Assembly (NCBI RefSeq): GCF_031755915.1
Contig: NC_083388.1
Location: 17,820,001-17,884,000 of the forward strand
DNA: 64,000 nucleotides
DNA from: Ziziphus jujuba
Lineage: Eukaryota; Streptophyta; Magnoliopsida; Rosales; Rhamnaceae
Direction of reading: 5' to 3'
The notes under the pieces are model-generated. The model saw nothing but the letters and a program-made list of their open reading frames with translations, was not told where the DNA came from and did no database searches. Positions 23,200-35,800 of the stretch are shown here, in pieces. Position numbers and translations under genes: made by a program. Position 1 is the first letter of the stretch. Every line of letters begins with the position of its first letter.

Positions 23200-26100
23200 T
23201 ATGAGAAGACACCCACGGTACATGAATAGCTTGGCAAAAAGCGAATTGTCGAGCCATGAAGTTTGGACATTAGACTTCTACACTGCGTTGATTGGATTTG
23301 AATTTTCGACTGAAAGAAATATCTCAATTGATCAGCATGGTGGACCAAATAATCTTCAATGTCTTCATTAATGGAGGATTTTTCTCTATTCCCTGGCAAG
23401 GATTAAGTGCAGTACTCAATGAAGAAGGAAGAAAAGGATATCTGGTCAGCACAGAAAAAGTCTCTGGAGCCCGCTGGTCTGTGGAGTAGAAGAAGTCAAA
23501 GCAATCTTTGGCTGAATGTCCTTACAAACCATTTTGAAGGATTTGACGACCAAGAAATGTATTGGTTTGGCTGGTGGACAGAGATGGCCTTTTCTCAGGA
23601 AAGTAGGCATGGAGCCAAAACTGCAATATCCATAGAGGTCTGGGATGATGCGGGTCCATGTTAGCATTGACGACATTGTTGATTCTTCGATATAGGTGAC
23701 CAAGAACAAGCGGTCCAAATGCATAGGATGAACCAACAGCAAGAGCTTCAGCTATGTGAATGTACCCTTTCGTTATGTCAGGACCCGTCCAAAATTCCTC
23801 ACCAGAACCCTAGACAAGCCCTGACCCATATTTTAGGTCTTCTGATTCCAAATATGGCCTCCAATTTCAAAAAATTTGAAACGGTGTGCGAGATACGAGG
23901 AGTTGAATTTCGGCCAGCGCTTCACGGGTAAATTTCGGCCACCGCCGGTCAAAATGGGTCCGACAAAGGTTGGTTTCACGTTCCTCATCTCGTAAGCTTT
24001 CCATAGACATATAATTTGCGTATTTTGGATAACGTTTGTGTTAGGCCCCCGGGTACCGGGTATTAATTATCCGAATAAAATATTATTTTATTTGACTGTG
24101 TAAAATTGTTAATTTAGGAGCACGTGTGAATTGTGGAATCAATCCTATGGTGGATCGTGGTTTAATTGCATGCTCGAGGTGAGTGACCCACCTTTAAAAT
24201 TATTTGGGGTGATTAATTATATTTATTTGGTGTTAATTTGATATCTGGAATTTTTGCTCATGTGGTGGAATTTAAAAATAATTGTGCTAAAAATATTATT
24301 TTATATGTATACACATGTTTATCGTTGCTAAACGAAAATTTGGGTTATTAATGAATTTCTGAATAGTTGTTGTAATTTAATTGTATTTACCACGCATGAG
24401 CAAGGTGTTTTCCTTAATTAGTGGTATTTGGATTTTAGTATTCTTTTTGGGCATAATTTGATTTTTAAATATTTCAAAGAAAATATTTATTTAAGTTGGT
24501 GGTTCAATTTTTATAATTATGCCCATGAAATATCATGCGATTTAATTTATTATATTTCAAAAATATTTATGCCATTGGAAAAAATTGAATATTTAAATTA
24601 GTGGATTTGAGAGCTGGTTGATTTGAAAATTATGGAATTTATGCGATGAATTTATGACGATGATTATAAAGGAATTGTGGAAAAATTACGGGTTTAATTG
24701 GATGGGATAAACCCGGTATATTTATGGAAAATTTGAAATTTTGAGATATATTGATTTATGATTTTTAGATGCACCATACACGTACTGGTGTTCTGTTTAT
24801 ATGTGATATGGTTAGTGTGCACACGGATGTAATTAGCGCGCGGGTGGGTGTGAGTAGTGCGCAGGTGATTTTATGGGGTTGTCCTGTGTTTGCCATCGGA
24901 TGAGGGTAAGCCACCCCTCCATGGCCGGGACACCTGTTTGCGGCGGCGCGGTGGGATGCCATGCGACTGTATGCCGGTTTCTCTCTATAACCTCCTGTCT
25001 GGCGGTACCTCGGGACACTGGGTACTGTTGGCGCCACTGGTATATAGTGGGTGCATCAAGTGATTTTCAGAACTGGGATTTTAAAATAAATATTTTGAAA
25101 TTGCATTGGAATTAAGAATATGATTAATGTTGTTTTTATTATTTAATTGAATGGGAATTTTAAATTGATTTAATTTTCCCTTTACTTAATTATTCAATAA
25201 ATTAATTTCTTTTTTATTATAAATTTGGAATGCTTGATTTATTATATTTTATTTGATATTTAATTGAATAAATTGATTCCTTGGTTTTCGAAGATTATGA
25301 ATAAAGGGTTTTGTGAAAATGTTTTAAAAGGGGAACTTTTCCAACCGAGAGAATCGTAAGGGTTTTGAGAGAAAATATTATTTCCATTTAATTATTATTT
25401 ATCTACTTAATTATTGTGGTATTATAATTGTATAGTAGATAGGTTCACTCACTGAGATGATTAGCATCTCATATTTTTAAATTTCGTTCCTCTAGGTCCA
25501 GGTTGGGTGACATCGATCATCCGGGGCGAGCCCGACGTCTCAGTTCATTGACGAAAGTCCAAGGAGCATCTCCTTTCCTTTTTCCTCTCCATCCTGTATT
25601 AATTTCATATTTATTTGTATAATGTTCTGTATACTGTATTGGACATTTATGTATTAATTACACACTGGATTACTGTTATTAATTTGGAGTGTTGCAAATT
25701 TGTGGAATTACATTGTAGTAATGTGAGAAGAATAAGGGGATGAATATAGAAGTGTGTTTTCAGTGCAGAAAATTTGTGGTAAGTCCAACCCTTAGGGGAG
25801 GTTCTGCCGGATTTTCCATTGGAAGGTCCGGTAGAGTTTCCTTGGGATCAAGGCTTATTTAGGGTTCCGGTGAGGAATTTTGGACGGGTCCTGACAGTTA
25901 CTTGCATCGAAGGCACACAAAAGATCTACCTACACAACCACAAAAGAAGAAAAGGTGTTCTTGATTCGAAGGTGGTTTGTCTTTGCCTTGAATATTCTTC
26001 AGGAAATGGTTGTAAGAAGCTTCTTGCTTTGGGAAGTTGGCTTCTTCATAATGCAACAGGCCGTATCGCGATAGAGCTATAATAGACAAAAGTTCGCCAT

Positions 26101-26770
26101 AAGGTCAGAGGCCAAGCAGAACAGCTAGATCCATCAAGGTCGGTGTCATCATTCCAAACTTGAAATAAAAAACATTGGAAACAGAAGACCAAAAGCAAAG
26201 TACAATTGCAATCAGGCCCTTATTGCATGGGATGTCAAGACTGGATAGACGTATCGCGGCATAAATTCCAGATTTCTTCCAGATATTGCCGTAATAGGGC
26301 TCCAATCGATCCACCCATGTAATCCACTCCGGAGGTGTGACCGACCACGACTTGAAAGGTTTAGAATCTTCCCACTTAGCCCAATCCAAGGATGTTGAGG
26401 AAAACGGTAGAACTCCATCTGGGCGAGTTCGAAATGCGACTTCAACTTCACAAGGCATTTTATCTTTGAATTGAAGGCCAAGGCTAAATTTTTTGTATAG
26501 TTGGTTTCTCTCGATCAAAATCCTATCGTCAATAGCATCTTTGGTGTGATTGATAGCCTGCTCAAGCTGCTCCACATATGACAATTTGTCTTTATTGGTG
26601 ACTGCCACATATAAAAAGAATATTTCAAAATATATATATATATATATATTTAATATGCTAAATTAAGGCCACTAGTACCTTTGGCTATGGAGATGAATCG
26701 TGAGCCTCATTAATTTTTGTTTGGCGACCTTAGTAAAATTGTGTTCTCATCGAGCCGATTACCTATGGAA
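23200..26770 (-). pseudogene. Plant mobile domain (PMD) gene, antisense, broken by a solo LTR
   Basis: PMD proteins (the 'aminotransferase-like' domain) occur as host MAIN/MAIL1 proteins and as extra genes in plant transposons. On the minus strand a first exon (about 26770-26689) ends at a GT donor, and the next begins after a CAG near 26603. From there the frame reads VEQLEQA, then YYGNIWKKSGIYAAI (about 26290-26250) and FGMMTPTLMDLAVLLGL (about 26155-26106). After a stop it continues with SYNHFLKN (about 26010) and KDKPPSNQEHL. The solo LTR at 23776-25896 interrupts it. Beyond that the domain resumes (IAEALAVGSSYAFGPLVLGH at about 23750-23690, PLWILQFWLHAYFP at about 23640-23600, PNFMARQFAF at about 23260). 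Stops and frameshifts make it a pseudogene. Confidence 0.72.
23776..25896 (+). mobile_element. Solo LTR with long inverted ends, inserted in the PMD gene
   Basis: 2121 bp from TGTCAGGACC to GGTCCTGACA, with GTTA on both sides (23772-23775, 25897-25900). The body matches the 3-kb LTR family at 49768 in order: the gggtaccgggtatta block, the gtgagtgaccca donor-like block, the GATGCACC...TGGTGTTCTG block, the ggtatatagtgggtgcatc block, and the GATTAGCATCTCA block. Unlike those LTRs, its first 49 bp are the inverse complement of its last 49 bp at about 45 of 49 positions. No internal region or partner LTR is present. Confidence 0.85.
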
Positions 26771-29090
26771 AAAAAAAAATTCAATGGCTTGAATAAAGTT
26801 TAAACAACTATGAAGTGGAATTTAGGGGGTCATTGGTATGTTTTTACCAAAACAAAAAAAAAAAGGATGAGATGTTTTCACATGTGTGTATATATGTATA
26901 TGCATGGAGCCAAGAGAAAATTTGTGTGGCTAAACAAAAGACATGTGGATACCTTTTGCCATATACATGTATGGAGCCGTGCACCTTGGTGAGAATTTTC
27001 ATGTTTCACATGTTTATATATATATATATATATATATTTAAAAAAAAAAAAAAGAAGAAGAAGAAAACAAAGCATATGGAACCGTGTGCTTTTATGGATT
27101 TTGTCCAAGCTCTACATGTATATATATATATATATATATGTAAACAAGAGGATGTGAATAGATGTGCTGGTGGGAGCATTGCTTTGTGCAGGATGCAACA
27201 GATAAACAAGTCAATATACACACTTATTCGGCTGATTAGTGAACTGAAGAGTCAACAGCAAACATAGGAAGCGATGCATGGAGAAGGTCACGGGTGCAGT
27301 AAGTGAAGCAAGAGAGGCTGAACTTACCTTTCTGTAGACAGGTTATCTCTTTTGACGGCACTGTTTGAAGGGAAAAGAAGCTCTTTATTAGAAGGCCGAT
27401 TCTATGCAGAGGCAGTACTTGGGGTGGTATTGGCTGCCATTAATAAGAGGTAGAGAAGTTTATCAACAAGAGATACAAAAAGAAAGCAGGGGTGCGTGTA
27501 CAATTAGTATGTATAGATTTTGATGATGAAGAAACTTCAAGACTTACCTGTGGAGCCGTGTTCTTGCACCAGATGAGATTTGCGTGTGACTTATGGATAG
27601 TAGGAGGCAGGATGGAGAGAACTTATGCTTGAAAGAGGAATGATGGAGGACCAGTCGTGGACATTGAGATGGGAATTCTTTATATTTAATATAATACGTT
27701 TAGGGTTGTTTTCATGAGATATATATGTAGTATAATGAAATTTGGAAAGGATTTGAGGAATATTTTTAAATTGGAAACTTGGGATGGAGGCTTTTGTGAA
27801 AATAAAGTATTCGGGGTTAATAAGAAGGAATTGTTTTACTATGGTAATTTGACATATTCTATGGGAGCCATAAGAAAATCAATACACGCCTGGAGGATTA
27901 ATTTTGGTCATTGCACCGTGTCATACCATGGCTGGTAAGGAAGGAAATTTTCAAGGAAACAAAATAAGGAAAGAAGGGTCACTGGGCAAGCCATGGAATA
28001 TAAATTGATTCTCATTTTCCCCATTTACTTATCCGATCTTCCCTTAGAAAGGAATTAATCATGGCCATTTTTGGAGTCTAAAAAGAATATTTGGTCAAAG
28101 GTTTTTATGGGATTCGTGGTAGTGTAGCATAATCAAAGGGTGGACAAGTGAATTTGTCAAGAAGATTATGGCGCATATGACTAAAGGGAGAGACCAAATA
28201 AAGATTCTAGTATAATATTTATTTGGATTTTATGGTTTAAAGTTTGGAAATTATCGGATGGTATAAGAAGAAAATTTGGGCATGCTTTAAATGTAGCTTC
28301 GTTGCCTTGTGTAGCCGAAAGGATTTTGGTCTTCAATCGGTTTCCTTACGTAGCATCAATTCTTGCGTCAACTTTTGGATGGAAAAAATAAATATTCATC
28401 TTGCATGGTTTTTTGCCATCAGACGTAATGGAATTGAACCTATTGCTCCATGGTAATTGTTATGACAAGACCAATACATTAATATTTGCTTTGAAATTTT
28501 TACATTCCACTACAAAATTACAAAGCAAGGGGGGATTCATAACAAAATGAAATGTTCTTGATTGATCTTTTTGGTAATTTTCTTGAGTAATTAAGCTAAC
28601 TCTCCCGTTGCCTACATTGTATATATCGTACAAGTATTGCTAGTTAGTGACTTGTACTACATACAAATACTTCATAATATGTACTAGAAGAATAATATAA
28701 TATATATTTGTTTGCTATTTAGTAAAATAAAATAATATAATTCAAAGTTTGCATGTTCAACTGGGTAGTCCACATGGCATGAGTTTGCGGATGCATTGGC
28801 TGTAGAATAATGATTAGGGTTCCATACTTGGCCTGAATTCAGTTTCAAATACTTTGGTATCTTCTTCGTGCATTCAAATTAGCAAAAGAGAGACAGCTAT
28901 CATTTTTCCTCTTATAATGGTTCGTCTTAATTACAAATGTTTTAGAGAAGCCACTGTTTAGAAGATAAGAACGAAGCTTCAAGGAAAAAACCAAGTTTAT
29001 TAAAAACCAACATCAAATATCTAACGATGATGAAAACAAATTTACCAAACTAACCCCAACATACCAACCAGCATGAACATCAGCAAACAA
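26771..29090. other. Spacer and probable leader region of the antisense PMD gene
   Basis: No protein family recognised. On the minus strand two good splice donors are seen (GTAAGTTC ending near 27320 and GTAAGTCT near 27545), which fits spliced leader exons of the PMD gene. The plus strand has several (TA)n tracts (26630, 27015, 27120). The right end of the Tat-like element should lie here or further on but I could not place it. Confidence 0.4.
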
Positions 29091-29094
29091 AAAC

Positions 29095-29160
29095 AAAAAC
29101 TAGCCTAGTTTTGTAATTTAGCCAAACAAAAACTAGCCTAGTTTTGTAATTTAGCTAGGC
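29095..29160. repeat. Two tandem 33-bp repeats upstream of bZIP B
   Basis: 29095-29127 and 29128-29160 are identical except for a few bases at the end of the unit. Each contains CTAGCCTAGTTTTGTAATTT. They lie about 65 bp upstream of the TATA box. Confidence 0.85.
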
Positions 29161-29225
29161 ATGATAAACTTTGATTTTTCAAGAAAGCCAAGGTAATATT
29201 TGGTAGTTTTAGCTGTATATTTCTG

Positions 29226-29234
29226 TATAAATAA
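29226..29234 (+). promoter_or_regulatory. TATA box of bZIP gene B
   Basis: TATAAATAA is followed by a C/T-rich start region (CCCTCTCTATTTATCTCCC). A GT donor at 29313 (AAAG|GTTAGT) and a TTTTTTCAG acceptor ending at 29415 suggest a 103-bp intron in the leader before the ATG at 29450. Confidence 0.55.
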
Positions 29235-29449
29235 GGACAAGCGGGCAGGCCCTCTCTATTTATCTCCCATACCAGTCTACTAGTGGTGTGTATTAAGCTC
29301 TCTCTTATAAAGGTTAGTCTGAGTATAGAATTCCATTTTTCTTAATTCTATAAGGTTTTTCATTTTCTTATAGTTTTAGTTAATGCGTATTGATTTTGGT
29401 TCTCCTTTTTTTCAGCAGGCACAAAAAACAAAAACAAAAAGTTGTAAAA

Positions 29450-31807
29450 ATGGAGGAGATTAGCAAAACAATTGGACAATTATCAGCATGGCATAAAACT
29501 ACTCATCCTCCACCTTCTGAATCGAGCTTCGAGGCTATGGCTGGCAATTCATTTCAGGTATGGAGAAAACCGTACTCGAAGAGCTTGCCCGAAACCGGGT
29601 CTAATACCACCAGAACAGCCATGGCTAAGAATAGTTTTGTCCAGCCTTCAGATGCTAACCCTAATTCTCCTGTTTTAGCTATAATTGATGACAACAACAC
29701 AAAAAACCAGGATGATGTTGTTGATACTAGTGAGCCTGTGGCTGTGGATGGGAATAAATCCCAGTTAAAACGTCCTCGTAACGTTGACCAAAACGTGGAT
29801 CCTAGGAAACTCAAACGGTAGTAAAATCTTTTCCCCTATATATTCTGCCATTTATATACATTCATATAAACGTATATCTTGTCCCTGCGGAGAAAACCCA
29901 GTGGTTTAAGTAATTTCCTTGTACACATGTATGTCTTTTTCTTTTCTCTTTTTTAATTACATTAATAAATTTTAATATTTTATGTATATATGTATGTATG
30001 TATGTAGGATCATTTCAAACCGAGTTTCAGCACAGAAATCGAGAATGAAGAAGCTTCAATATGTCACGGATATGGAAAGGAGATTGAAGGCCTTAGAGGT
30101 AACCGTAAGGGAATTAACCTTTTGATTACTAGGAAACATTTGGTGGAGATTTTAATTTTAATTATTTGTAATCAAAATTAATGGTAAATATATATTTATA
30201 TATATATATATATATATATTTTATGGAATGCAGTCTCAAATAGCAGTGCTATCTCCTCAAGTTTCAGCCTACAAAAACCAGCAACATATGTTGCAAATGG
30301 AACAAAATAGCTTGAATCAAAGGATGACTGCTTTAACCAACAACAAATTAATCAAAGATGGTGACCCTCCTTTGCCTTAAATTGCCTTTGCCTTCTCACT
30401 CTCTGTGTATTTAGTTTTATGATTTTATAATCGATAACTATTGTATTTTTTCACAGCCCAAATTGAAGAAAACAAAGTGGAAGTTTCAAGGTTGAGGCAA
30501 CTTCATTTGAAGTTGCAACAACACCAATTGCAAGCACAATCAAGGATGCTAAATTGGGAATCTGGTGGATTGGAACAAATTTTGAACACCGGTCTAAATG
30601 AACCTGGGTTTGGGCAGAATATTGGACTTCTAAACTCAAACCAAGGTAACACCAAATTCACTTGACATTGATATTTTTCTTTGTAATATTTAATATTGTT
30701 TGATATCCTTTTTTCTTTGTATTTACGCCTAGAAAATTAAATATCTATAAATATTTTTGTATATTATATCATATATCGAGACCAATAAAGTAATACAATT
30801 AAATCATTATTTTCCTCAATAAAAGCTATGATTCAAATATTTAAGAGTTCCAAAAGTTTGATTATGAAGGTCTAATGTATCAAGTTTATGGATTTAATAT
30901 TGAAATTGAAATAAAAGTTAGATACAGTAAGCATTATCTACAAACAAAGATTTTGTGTATAATATTTACGATAAAATCTTTGTTATCACAATACATTGAC
31001 ATGTGTTCTTACGTTATATGATGTTATAATATATCGACATACGTTTTACTAAACATATATTTTTCACTTTTACCATTAATCTTAAAATGATAATGCTAAC
31101 TAGTTAATTAGGGAAGAAGTTCATATTGGTTAAAACATTAATGGTCATCTTTAATGGTCAAACTCATGTAATTAATTTTACATAACAAGCTAGCTAGAAA
31201 TAAATGAGGCTTAAAAAGAGTATACCGTTTTCTTTGTTTTCTATAGTATGTCTAACCTCAAGAGGAAATTGTTTATGCACATACCTCGTTTGTTTTACTT
31301 CAGGTCTGAGGGAAATGTACTTACTTCGACCCTCTAATTACAATTACTTAATGGTAGAAATGTATTTTAATTGTATTCACAAACTTGGGCCAGTGGTAAA
31401 ACCACTAATAATACACTTCTAGATCCAACATTCTAACCTTGATTCCGGTAAAATTTCCACTCATCTAGTTGTAATGACTTTAAAATTGCCCCAAAAAACA
31501 AATATATATTTAATTATTTTTTTATTTTTTATTTTTTAGTTAAGACCTTCCATTCCTTTTTAATCATTAATTAGTAACACATTTTAAAGAATATTATATT
31601 GAAACTAATCCACTTATTTTTCTCATTCTTCAATTTGTAGCACAAGTGGGAGACGTCACAGCAGAAGTGAATAACCTGAACAAATTTAACATGGCACAAC
31701 AACAACATGAAGAAAGACTGGGACAATCATGGACGGGTGGTAATAATTGGGAAATAGCCCAAAGCAGAATATGCAAAACACAAGCTCCAACCAATCTACA
31801 TTACTAG
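29450..31807 (+). CDS. bZIP transcription factor gene B (bZIP34/61-like)
   Basis: Exons 29450-29817, 30008-30098, 30234-30360, 30457-30645 and 31641-31807 have GT-AG borders and keep frame, giving 313 residues. If exon 4 is not spliced, it reads on a few codons to a stop at 30663-30665 (about 264 residues). After a polar N-terminus and a DPRKLKR cluster, the basic region RIISNRVSAQKSRMKKLQYV keeps the intact N-x7-R signature. Zipper positions read M, L, L, Y, L, L, with the S-P pair typical of group E. Gln-rich and Asn/Gly-rich segments follow. Exons 2 and 3 match gene A exactly in length (91 and 127 bp). A nuclear DNA-binding regulator is likely; in Arabidopsis, group E members act in pollen, but nothing here shows that role. 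The last exon appears frameshifted (see next entry). Confidence 0.85.
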
Positions 31808-31908
31808 TGCCGCAGCAAAAAATGAAACTCAACTCAAACTTTGGTGGGGTGGAGCAGATGCTAAGCTTGAACACAATCAATTCCGAGCCTCGCAATTGCT
31901 TCATATGA
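31764..31908 (+). pseudogene. Out-of-frame C-terminal extension of bZIP B
   Basis: In the +1-shifted frame the sequence downstream of about 31764 reads as a sensible protein tail (QNMQNTSSNQ..., ending with a GGVEQMLSLN segment and NCFI before a stop at 31906-31908). GGVEQMLSLN echoes GGLEQILNTG in exon 4. The exon 5 frame instead stops at 31805-31807. A lost base near 31764 is the simplest explanation; sequencing error or a missed splice are alternatives. Confidence 0.6.
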
Positions 31909-32855
31909 AACACCAACGAAACGTAAACCTCAACTTAAAACTTTTGTAGGCTTTCTTTGCTCCCCCATTATGCTTAGCATTGTCTTAAATTCCCTTGCAT
32001 ATATCTTATGTCTGTTTGCTGTGTGTATCCATAACTAGCGTGGCATGACTTTGTTTGTAATCTGGGATTAAATTTGGAAAATATGTTTATTTTGTGCTTC
32101 CTTCAGTTTTTTTGTCCTTTCTGGCCCAATCCTCAAAACTTAATCGGATAATTGAGGACTTATTTAGTATGACCATGATGTGCTACAGTTGAGGATCCAT
32201 AAAATTTGGTTAGAGAGTACCATTGAAAACAATTTTTTTAAGAAAAAAAACAAAGTATAATTATCGATGATAAAAAAAAAATATTACTTATTCACAAAGA
32301 GTACATACTTAGTAATTTATATTTTCTATTCAACACGGTGTAGTAATATAAATAATGAAATATATAGTTTAATAATAGAAATAATATTTAAAAATACAAA
32401 GATTTTACACGTGTATTAAAATAAAAAAACTAAATAGAAAAATTCATATTTTTTGTACAAAAAACTAGTTTGTTGAAGACATTCTTAGATTTTTTTTTCT
32501 CCCTAAAGTAAAAGATTTTTACATTTACACATGTAAATTCTAAAAGTATTTTTACAATGTTTAATAAAGTATTTGGTGTTGGATTGGATACATTCATTAA
32601 GCTAAAAATGAAAACAAATAAAATAAGGAATGAGTAATATTAGATAGGCGGAAGGAGGAGGACACATGCCTAAAGTCCAGTGATAATCCTGTAATTAGGC
32701 AAAAACGTATAATAATAAAAATGTTTTCAACATATGAGATCCATATGAATCCTACAAGTTCCTTAGGCCATTGTAATTATGGAGACCATGATAGTCATTT
32801 CAAAGCAAGACCTCATGTTATGTCCATCTCATAACAATCCAAGATCCGTATGGAT
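31909..32855. other. AT-rich 3' flank of bZIP B
   Basis: Probable 3' UTR (several AATAAA-like words) followed by A/T-rich spacer. A short 'agatccatatgaatcctac' block at 32739 recurs diverged at 32843, next to the LINE start. Nothing else seen. Confidence 0.45.
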
Positions 32856-32885
32856 CCTATACGTGGACAAGGAGATCCTTTCTCT

Positions 32886-35800
32886 CACTACAAGAAAATC
32901 GCCTTTTGCCGACAAAACATTATTGTTGGGAAAAATAAAAAATTCGGCGGTAAATGTTTTACCGACGAAATTAACTTTGTCAGTTGGTTCGTCGCCTATA
33001 CAGCATCTGGAATTGTATTTACTGATGAAATATTTTGTTTCATCGGTTAAAAACTTTTGCCAACAAAAATTTGTTTTCCTTGCCAATAACTATTTGCGAC
33101 GAATAAAAAATCCTCGGTAAAATATTTTGGCGACAAAACTAATTTCCTCGGCAATAACTTTTGCCGATAATAATTCATTCATCGGAAAAGGTCTCTAGCG
33201 ACAACAAGATTGCATTGGCAATAATTGAAATGCCAACAAAATTGATTCGTCAGTGAAGGTTGTTTTAGCGACAAATTTATTTTCATCGGTACTTTTATCC
33301 ATCTATTTCATACAGCAAAGATAATCATAGATCTATCCCATTTAGGCATCAATCAAAAATGTGGCATGGTTAAAATAACAATGCCTATTGAAAACCAACA
33401 TTATCTAACAACAAAACCATTAATATGTATTCAACACTTTCTATTTAGTGAATTCTTTATTTCATGTATTTAACAGCAAACTATTCACCTTAAGGCTTTT
33501 CAAAAAACATTGATTTCCTCTTTATGAAAGCTTGTTTCTGTAAGTACATATATATATAAAAGTTTTAAGTGATGAGATTCTAACCTCAAAAGTGCATCCG
33601 TCAATTTTAATGCTTTTGCACTTGCTTCTACAATTCGAGATGGTGCCTAAACAAATTTAAATAAGACATAACAGTTAGTAGGAACAATAATCACATCTAG
33701 CCATGCATACACCTCATCATAAGCATCAACTGTATAATATCATACATATACACATTATCATTCAAGACAGGGGTATTTTAAATTTCGGCTTAAACCTAAC
33801 TTACATAATCAAGTCTGATTTTCATAAAGACATAGACAGTAGCATGCACAATGACAGCAGTGGCAAATGGCAGACAACAATAGTTGAGAGAAAATAGTAC
33901 CAGCAGCAGGAGATAAAAACAGAGGTAGAATAAGACAAATTCAACAATGACCAATCATTAATTGACATAGATCCAACTCCCATACATGCCAAATGGATAA
34001 GTTGTCTTATATGTAAGTAGAAATATATATTTTACAATAAAACGAGAATCATGATGACAAATCTATCTTTTTTAATTAAATAGATGAGACGATGGGAGGG
34101 AAGCAAAGAGACAATCAAGACCCTTCGTTGGGGACCTTGCAAGTATTACAAAATGCAGCCATATGGGCACAGTAAGTAACAGTTCATGAATGCTCTGCTA
34201 CAGATGCAGTCATCGTGTAATTCATTATTATGTATCAGTGCTCCTAATGAGAACATCTTTTCTGATTGCCAGCAAATATGCTAACCATCCTAGTCCAATG
34301 AAACTCTTATAAACAATAAGAGTTTATTGACACTTTGATGCTCATAAACAATAATACATAAGGCCAATGAAACTATCAGCATGCCCATTCTAATAATCTT
34401 CCTCCACTACATCCCACATTTGACATACTGTTTTATGGATGAAGTCAAGACAACTGTCAGCAAGTTACTTTCACATGTTTGTTTGACGACATTACTAGAC
34501 CAAATCAGAACTATTGGAACGTAACAAACTTCAATAGAAAAAAAAAGGCAGCAAACATATACTTTAGAAGTAGGAGTTGACTACATTAATTCAATTGATG
34601 CATATACCACAAAGTCTTTAGGACCCACTTCTCGCAATTGCATTTCAAGTCAATGTTGGTTTTCAATTCCATGCCTCCTAGTTAAGCACACAAAAAGTGA
34701 AGGTGAACGTCCATCATCAACACAAAAACAACACGTAGAAAATTGTTCATCATCAACAGAAAAGAAATAATATATGGTCTAAGAAAGCTTGGCTCCTTGC
34801 TGGCTTTTAGTCATTGCCAACGATCAATATTCAAAGTTTGAAATCCACGACATATAAAATAACCAAAGATTTTACTTTACATATATTTTTTGTCTAAAAG
34901 GAATTCCTGCAAGAAAATTCTGCAATCGCTACCCACCACCATCTAAATGAACAAGTATCCCCAAACCTCATCTCATAAGCAATCGTAATTGAAGTATATG
35001 ACTTTCAAAGTATCCAAATAATCACTAATCCTTAAAAATTATCAAATGGACCTTTGGGATCAATTTGTGGGAATGACCAAATGCAGGTTAGACAGAAGGG
35101 ACTCTATACATCACCAAACAAAAGGGGCTCATAGCAATATCCACACAAAAATAAAAAAATAAAAATAAAAATAAAACCAACCTGCAGAACGGCTACAACC
35201 CAATCGGGACCAGAACGGCAATAACCAGAACGGAATGGCAACTAGCAGATCGATCGGCAGCCTGCGAAAAAAAAAAAAAAACAAAGAAGAAAATTGGATT
35301 TCAGAAATTCGAAGAGATATTCAAAGTGAAAGTCGAAGAAGGGTTTGCTTCAACATTTCGAGATGAGCAGCTGATTTGAGTCAAGGGAGAAAGTGGGTTT
35401 GCGGTGGATTTTGACAGAAGAAAAAAAAAAAAAAAAAACAGAGGGAAAGGAGAAGGAGATGCAACGGAGATGGAGAGAAAAAAGAGGGAAAGTACTGTTT
35501 TTTAATTTATTTTTCCATGTCACTGGCGGGTCTGTGAGGCGGGATGTGGGGGGGGCGGGAAAATTTTTTCCATTGCCGAGGAATTTGTTAAAATTGTCGG
35601 CAAACAAATCCAAATATTTACCGAGGGAAATATATTTCGCCGGCAGCAGCTCCTAACAATTGCCAATACATAATATATAATTACATTTAAAACGAATAAA
35701 AGCAATTGCCAAATAAATAAACTATAAATTTCATAAACAAATATTTACTAGTGTTTTTAAAAAACTACACTTTTTACAAAATGTTGATTCCATTACCAAT

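Noticed and set aside
26815..27267. 150-residue frame with Tyr/Ile and Lys runs
   Set aside because: It consists of translated (TA)n and poly-A tracts.
31686..31916. 76-residue minus-strand frame
   Set aside because: A shadow of bZIP B exon 5 and its frameshifted extension.
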